From contig JASHSC010000673.1 in the NCBI GenBank assembly GCA_030036915.1, forward strand, positions 1-8,516: a DNA stretch of 8,516 nucleotides. Reading direction: 5' to 3'. Source of the DNA: Terriglobia bacterium (GTDB lineage: Bacteria > Acidobacteriota > Terriglobia > UBA7540). Positions 5,950 to 8,516 of the stretch are shown piece after piece. The translations under genes and the position numbers were made by a program. The first letter of the stretch is position 1. Every line of letters begins with the position of its first letter. Below the pieces are notes generated by a model. The model was given only the letters and a program-made list of their open reading frames with translations. It did not search any database and was not told the DNA's origin.

Positions 5950-6005
5950 AGAGAACTGGAGACAGAATCGACTGCGACGCCGGAATTCGTCGAACCATTA
6001 TTCAT

Positions 6006-6032
6006 ACTCCTGTCTCCTGACTCCTGCTCCTG
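6006..6032. repeat. Tandem heptamer repeat, about four units
   Basis: ACTCCTG (6006-6012), TCTCCTG (6013-6019), ACTCCTG (6020-6026) and a shortened CTCCTG (6027-6032) follow one another without gaps. The array lies about 60 bases upstream of the lpxD start. A weak CTGACT (6017-6022) and TG-extended GATACG (6041-6046) pair would place a possible promoter -35 inside it. Confidence 0.6.
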
Positions 6033-6052
6033 CATGTTGTGATACGCTTTTC

Positions 6053-6077
6053 GAGGCACGCCACCAAACCGTGCCTC
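6053..6077 (+). promoter_or_regulatory. Hairpin directly before the lpxD ribosome-binding site
   Basis: GAGGCACG (6053-6060) and CGTGCCTC (6070-6077) form a perfect 8-bp inverted repeat around a nine-base loop. It ends three bases before the Shine-Dalgarno GGGAG (6081-6085), which is six bases from the ATG at 6092. It could be a protein operator, a 5' stabilising hairpin or a translational control element. It also makes the in-frame GTG at 6071, inside the stem, an unlikely start. Confidence 0.5.
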
Positions 6078-6091
6078 ACAGGGAGATCATC

Positions 6092-7114
6092 ATGAAACTC
6101 GGCGAGCTTGCAGCACGATTGAATTGCCGGTGCGAAGGCCCGGAGGACTTGGATATCACCGGCGTGGCGGGAATGGACGAGGCACAGGCGGGCGAAATCA
6201 CCTTTCTTTCGAACCCCAAATACCTGCCCAAGCTGAGCACCACGCGCGCCGGAGCGATCATTGCCGGCAGTGAAGTAAATGCGCTCGGCAAGCCTGTGCT
6301 GCGCTCGCCCGATCCCTATTTGTCCTTTGCTCATGCGGTCGAGATCTTCTACCCGCCGCAGCGGCCGCCCGCAGGAATTCATCCCACGGCTGTCATCGCT
6401 CCGGGGGTGAAATTGGGGCGCAACGCCTCCATCGGCCCCTACGTGGTAATTGAAGCAGGCGCGGAGTTAGGTGAGGATTGCGTGCTCAAAAGCTTCGCGA
6501 TGATCTATCCCGGAGTGAAGATCGGCCACCGCTTCTTCGCCCATTCGCATGCGGTTGTGCGTGAAAACGTGCGTATCGGCAACGACGTAACGCTGCAAAA
6601 CGGCGTGGTGATCGGAGGCGACGGCTTCGGATTCGTTCCCCGCCCTGACGGAACGTTCTACAAAATCGTCCAAGCCGGAATCGTGGTGATCGAAGACGGT
6701 GTGGAGATTCAGTCCAACAGTTGCATTGACCGCGCCGCCGTGGGTGAGACGCGTCTGCGCCGCGGCGTGAAGGTTGACAATCTTGTGCAAGTCGCGCACG
6801 GATGCGACATCGGTGAGAATTCCCTGCTCTGTAGCCAAGTGGGAGTTTCCGGGAGTGCCAGGCTGGGACGCAACGTGATCCTGACCGGGCAAGTGGGCGT
6901 GGCCGGCCACCTGAATATCGGCGACCACGTGATCGCAACGCCGCAGAGCGGAATTCCCAATGACGTTCGCGCGCATGCCACTGTCTCCGGTTCGCCCGCC
7001 GTCGATCACGACGTGTGGCTGAAAGCCTCCGCCGTATATCGCCGCCTGCCGGAGATGTTCGCCGCCTACCGCAAAGTCAAGGACCTGCTGGCCAAACCGC
7101 AGGTAAAGTCTTGA
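6092..7114 (+). CDS. lpxD: UDP-3-O-(3-hydroxyacyl)glucosamine N-acyltransferase LpxD
   Basis: Cytoplasmic enzyme of the third step of lipid A synthesis: it transfers a 3-hydroxyacyl chain from acyl carrier protein to the 2-amine of UDP-3-O-acylglucosamine. The 340-residue length is normal. The N-terminal uridine-binding domain (about 1-95) contains GEITFLSNPKY. Left-handed beta-helix hexapeptide repeats run from about 97 to 295. GGDGFGF (176-182) and the catalytic H236 in DNLVQVAHGCDIG are present (E. coli H239 equivalent), and the C-terminal helix region has WLKASAVYRRLPEM (309-322). The ATG at 6092 is chosen for its GGGAG ribosome-binding site. Unlike the common lpxD-fabZ-lpxA-lpxB cluster, it stands alone here, divergent from the PilZ gene. 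The 225 bases after it show no gene and no clear terminator. Confidence 0.95.
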   Translation: MKLGELAARLNCRCEGPEDLDITGVAGMDEAQAGEITFLSNPKYLPKLSTTRAGAIIAGSEVNALGKPVLRSPDPYLSFAHAVEIFYPPQRPPAGIHPTAVIAPGVKLGRNASIGPYVVIEAGAELGEDCVLKSFAMIYPGVKIGHRFFAHSHAVVRENVRIGNDVTLQNGVVIGGDGFGFVPRPDGTFYKIVQAGIVVIEDGVEIQSNSCIDRAAVGETRLRRGVKVDNLVQVAHGCDIGENSLLCSQVGVSGSARLGRNVILTGQVGVAGHLNIGDHVIATPQSGIPNDVRAHATVSGSPAVDHDVWLKASAVYRRLPEMFAAYRKVKDLLAKPQVKS

Positions 7115-7339
7115 AAAACCCGGGACACCGGAACTGGATCCCGCGGACCGTCCCGAGCCCATGCGCGAGCCAGCCCATTCGTCCCGGATCGACGCTTCAG
7201 TCCTCCGGTCCCTCGCTTGCCCCAAGCTTCGACGAATTGCCTGCGTTTTGCATCAAACGGAATGAGCGGTGCAGGTAGTGCCGCGGATCACTTCCCATAA
7301 CCCGCCAAGCGGCGTCGACCGGGCAGGGTTGGAGACCGA

Positions 7340-8173
7340 TTGACAAATGCCGTTACCATTTTTGTGATTGTAGGAATGGGCTTTTCGGCCGCAGCATCCA
7401 AGGGCCAGACACCACAAAGCGCCCCGCCGGCTAGCCCTCCCCAAGCTCAAAGCGCGACAACGCCGCAAGAGCCGAAAAAAACCAACCCACCGCCCGCGAC
7501 TCAACGCAAATCTCAGACGCAGTCGACGCCGAAGCAGGAACCGCGGTATATTCCCTCGGCCGGCGACCCACTTTTCGCACCTGTGGCCATCTCGCTTGGG
7601 CCACAGACCCTTAAGGAGCGATTTGAGGACTACGCCGTCGTCACGTTCGGCCCGCGCGCGCTCGTGGGTCCGGCTTTCTCCTCGCTGTTTTTGATGGCCC
7701 ATCCGCCCAAGGACTATCCGCATTACTGGCGCGATGGCGGTGGCGCCTTCGGAAGGAATTACGGAGCATTTCTCGCCCGCGCCTCGTCACTGCAAGCCGG
7801 AAGGTTTTTCACCGGCGCCGCCTTGCACGAGGATTTCCGCTACCGGCCATCCGCGAGCCACAACTTCATGATGCGTACCGCCCACGCCATCGGGTATACG
7901 TTTGTCGATAAATCTGCTTTGGGCGAGAATCGACTCGCTCTGGCCAACTTCGCCGGAGCCGCTGCCGCAGGCTTCGTCGGCCAACTCTATTTGCCCGCGC
8001 CCTACAACAGCCTGCATTATGCCGGCGTGCACACCGCTGAAGCATTCGGAACACTTGCCGGTCAAAACCTGCTGCGCGAATTCGCCCCGGATATTGATGC
8101 GCTGACCCGCAAGCTCCACCTGCCCTTCCCCAGAATCCCCATCCCCGGCTGGTGGGTCCCGCGGAGGAATTGA
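7340..8173 (+). CDS. Secreted protein of unknown function, Acidobacteria-type
   Basis: The 277-residue product begins with a probable signal peptide (hydrophobic TIFVIVGMGFSAAAS to about residue 20), so it is likely exported to the periplasm or outer membrane. Residues 23-68 are a Pro/Gln/Ser/Lys-rich linker. The folded part (about 69-260) contains FGPRALVGPAFSSLF, FFTGAALHEDFRY, RTAHAIGYTFV, FAGAAAAGFVGQLYLP and LLREFAPDI. I associate this pattern (a GAALHEDPRY-like motif, then a TFV segment, then LREFWPDI-like) with a family frequent in Acidobacteria and lacking an assigned role; this is recall, not a search. The start is TTG at 7340, preceded by GGAG (7331-7334) with a five-base spacer; ATG at 7376 would remove most of the signal peptide. 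It follows lpxD by 225 bases and is probably transcribed separately. Confidence 0.75.
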   Translation: MTNAVTIFVIVGMGFSAAASKGQTPQSAPPASPPQAQSATTPQEPKKTNPPPATQRKSQTQSTPKQEPRYIPSAGDPLFAPVAISLGPQTLKERFEDYAVVTFGPRALVGPAFSSLFLMAHPPKDYPHYWRDGGGAFGRNYGAFLARASSLQAGRFFTGAALHEDFRYRPSASHNFMMRTAHAIGYTFVDKSALGENRLALANFAGAAAAGFVGQLYLPAPYNSLHYAGVHTAEAFGTLAGQNLLREFAPDIDALTRKLHLPFPRIPIPGWWVPRRN

Positions 8174-8286
8174 GGAGAATAGACCAATCGAGGCGCGACG
8201 TGCTGGCAATATTCAAGGAAGGGCTGATGCAGGCGAAAGCGAAACCACGAACGAAGTCCATTGCACGGGCAGGGCGGTGCCAGGCG

Positions 8287-8516
8287 CTACACCATCGCCC
8301 GGCGTTGGCAGCGGTGGAGACGTTTTTCAAGATGAGGCGACTTTCCCTGCGCGAAGTTCAGCGCCTGCGAGTAATCGTCGCGGGCTTCGGCCCATTTTTC
8401 CAGGGCCTCGTAGATGCGGCCGCGGTTGTAAAACGCTGACGCGTCCTTGCGCAGGCCCAGGGCGTGCGTCAGATCGAGCAGTGCACCCTCCACATCCCCT
8501 TGTTTGTACCGTGCGG
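8287..8516 (-). CDS. TPR-repeat protein, C-terminal end, cut by window edge
   Basis: The reading frame enters from the right edge and ends at TAG 8287-8289, giving about 75 visible residues. They form tetratricopeptide repeats: YKQGDVEGALLDLTHALGL, then SAFYNRGRIYEALEKWAEAR with DDYSQALNFA. These show the usual TPR spacing of small and aromatic residues (G, A, Y, A, A). A short basic tail (KRLHRCQRRAMV) closes the protein. TPRs are protein-interaction scaffolds, so the role of the whole protein depends on its missing N-terminal part. The frame is open through the GTG at 8493 to the edge. It converges on the secreted protein gene, and the 113 bases between them hold no clear terminator. Confidence 0.75.
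   Translation of the reverse strand, partial: ARYKQGDVEGALLDLTHALGLRKDASAFYNRGRIYEALEKWAEARDDYSQALNFAQGKSPHLEKRLHRCQRRAMV

Larger units (their letters stand above)
5579..6091. other. 513-base intergenic region between divergent pilZ-type gene and lpxD, hairpin-rich
   Basis: No convincing gene lies here. It must hold the promoters and leaders of both flanking genes. Hairpins I can trace: 5637-5655 (CCTCGC/GCGAGG), 5671-5682 (CCGC/GCGG; on the minus strand the loop is GCAA), 5688-5744 (13 bp, one bulge), 5766-5790 (CCAC..CCGG/CCGG..GTGG with a 2x2 internal loop), 5936-5949 (GGTAC/GTACC; on the minus strand the loop is GAAA) and 6053-6077. Two GNRA-type loops appear on the minus strand, which would be the leader of the PilZ mRNA. 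The open frames on either strand look like chance reading of GC-rich DNA. Confidence 0.5.

Noticed and set aside
5870..5960. Possible cyclic di-GMP-I (GEMM) riboswitch on the minus strand
   Set aside because: A GAAA tetraloop followed by GGTACAAAAGG is only loosely reminiscent; the GGGACGCAAAGCC core and the matching 3' half are not present. Kept only as part of the general structured-leader finding.
5579..5998. N-terminal extension of the PilZ frame up to 5998
   Set aside because: The extension has no recognisable domain, crosses the hairpin-rich region, and the ATG at 5578 has AGGA well placed and gives a normal-length PilZ protein.
5851..6042. Plus-strand 63-codon open frame upstream of lpxD
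   Set aside because: It starts at TTG without a ribosome-binding site, runs through the heptamer array and lacks any family resemblance.
7340..7368. TTGACA at 7340 as a promoter -35 box
   Set aside because: No acceptable -10 box follows, and the same TTG is a well-placed start codon with GGAG five bases upstream.

Overview
The window looks like chromosomal DNA of a Gram-negative, GC-rich bacterium, most likely an Acidobacteriota member. Three things support this: a lipid A biosynthesis gene (lpxD) showing an LPS outer membrane, a secreted protein of a type I associate with Acidobacteria (7340-8173), and small GTAGCGGCG-type palindromic repeats between genes. The phylum is an inference from general knowledge, not from a search.

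Left part (1-3503, all minus strand). The window opens inside an IS630-family insertion sequence. Its transposase runs off the left edge and changes frame at a run of eight A. Next come a CCA-adding/poly(A) polymerase-family nucleotidyltransferase with a long basic Lys/Pro/Ala tail (529-2256) and a XerC/XerD tyrosine recombinase (2472-3503). Both genes are followed by the same REP-like palindrome in the same orientation.

Middle part (3504-5578). A divergent control region holds a near-consensus sigma70 promoter (TTGACA-16-TATACT), which should drive an unrecognised 178-residue protein. That gene converges, across an inverted pair of REP-like repeats, on a NarL/LuxR-type response regulator whose phospho-acceptor Asp position is a Lys. 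Upstream of the regulator on the same strand is a single-domain PilZ protein with intact c-di-GMP-binding motifs. Together they suggest a small signalling neighbourhood, but no kinase or cyclase gene is present.

Right part (5579-8516). A 513-base gap between the divergent pilZ-type gene and lpxD is rich in hairpins, including a 13-bp stem with one bulge. It also holds a tandem heptamer repeat and an 8-bp hairpin directly before the lpxD ribosome-binding site. lpxD stands alone, without the usual fabZ/lpxA neighbours. It is followed by the secreted Acidobacteria-type protein and, converging from the right edge, the C-terminal end of a TPR protein.

I found no CRISPR array, tRNA, rRNA or clear new defence or biosynthetic system. 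The most interesting items are the structured pilZ-lpxD intergenic region, the REP-like family, the receiver domain without its phospho-Asp, and the tailed nucleotidyltransferase.
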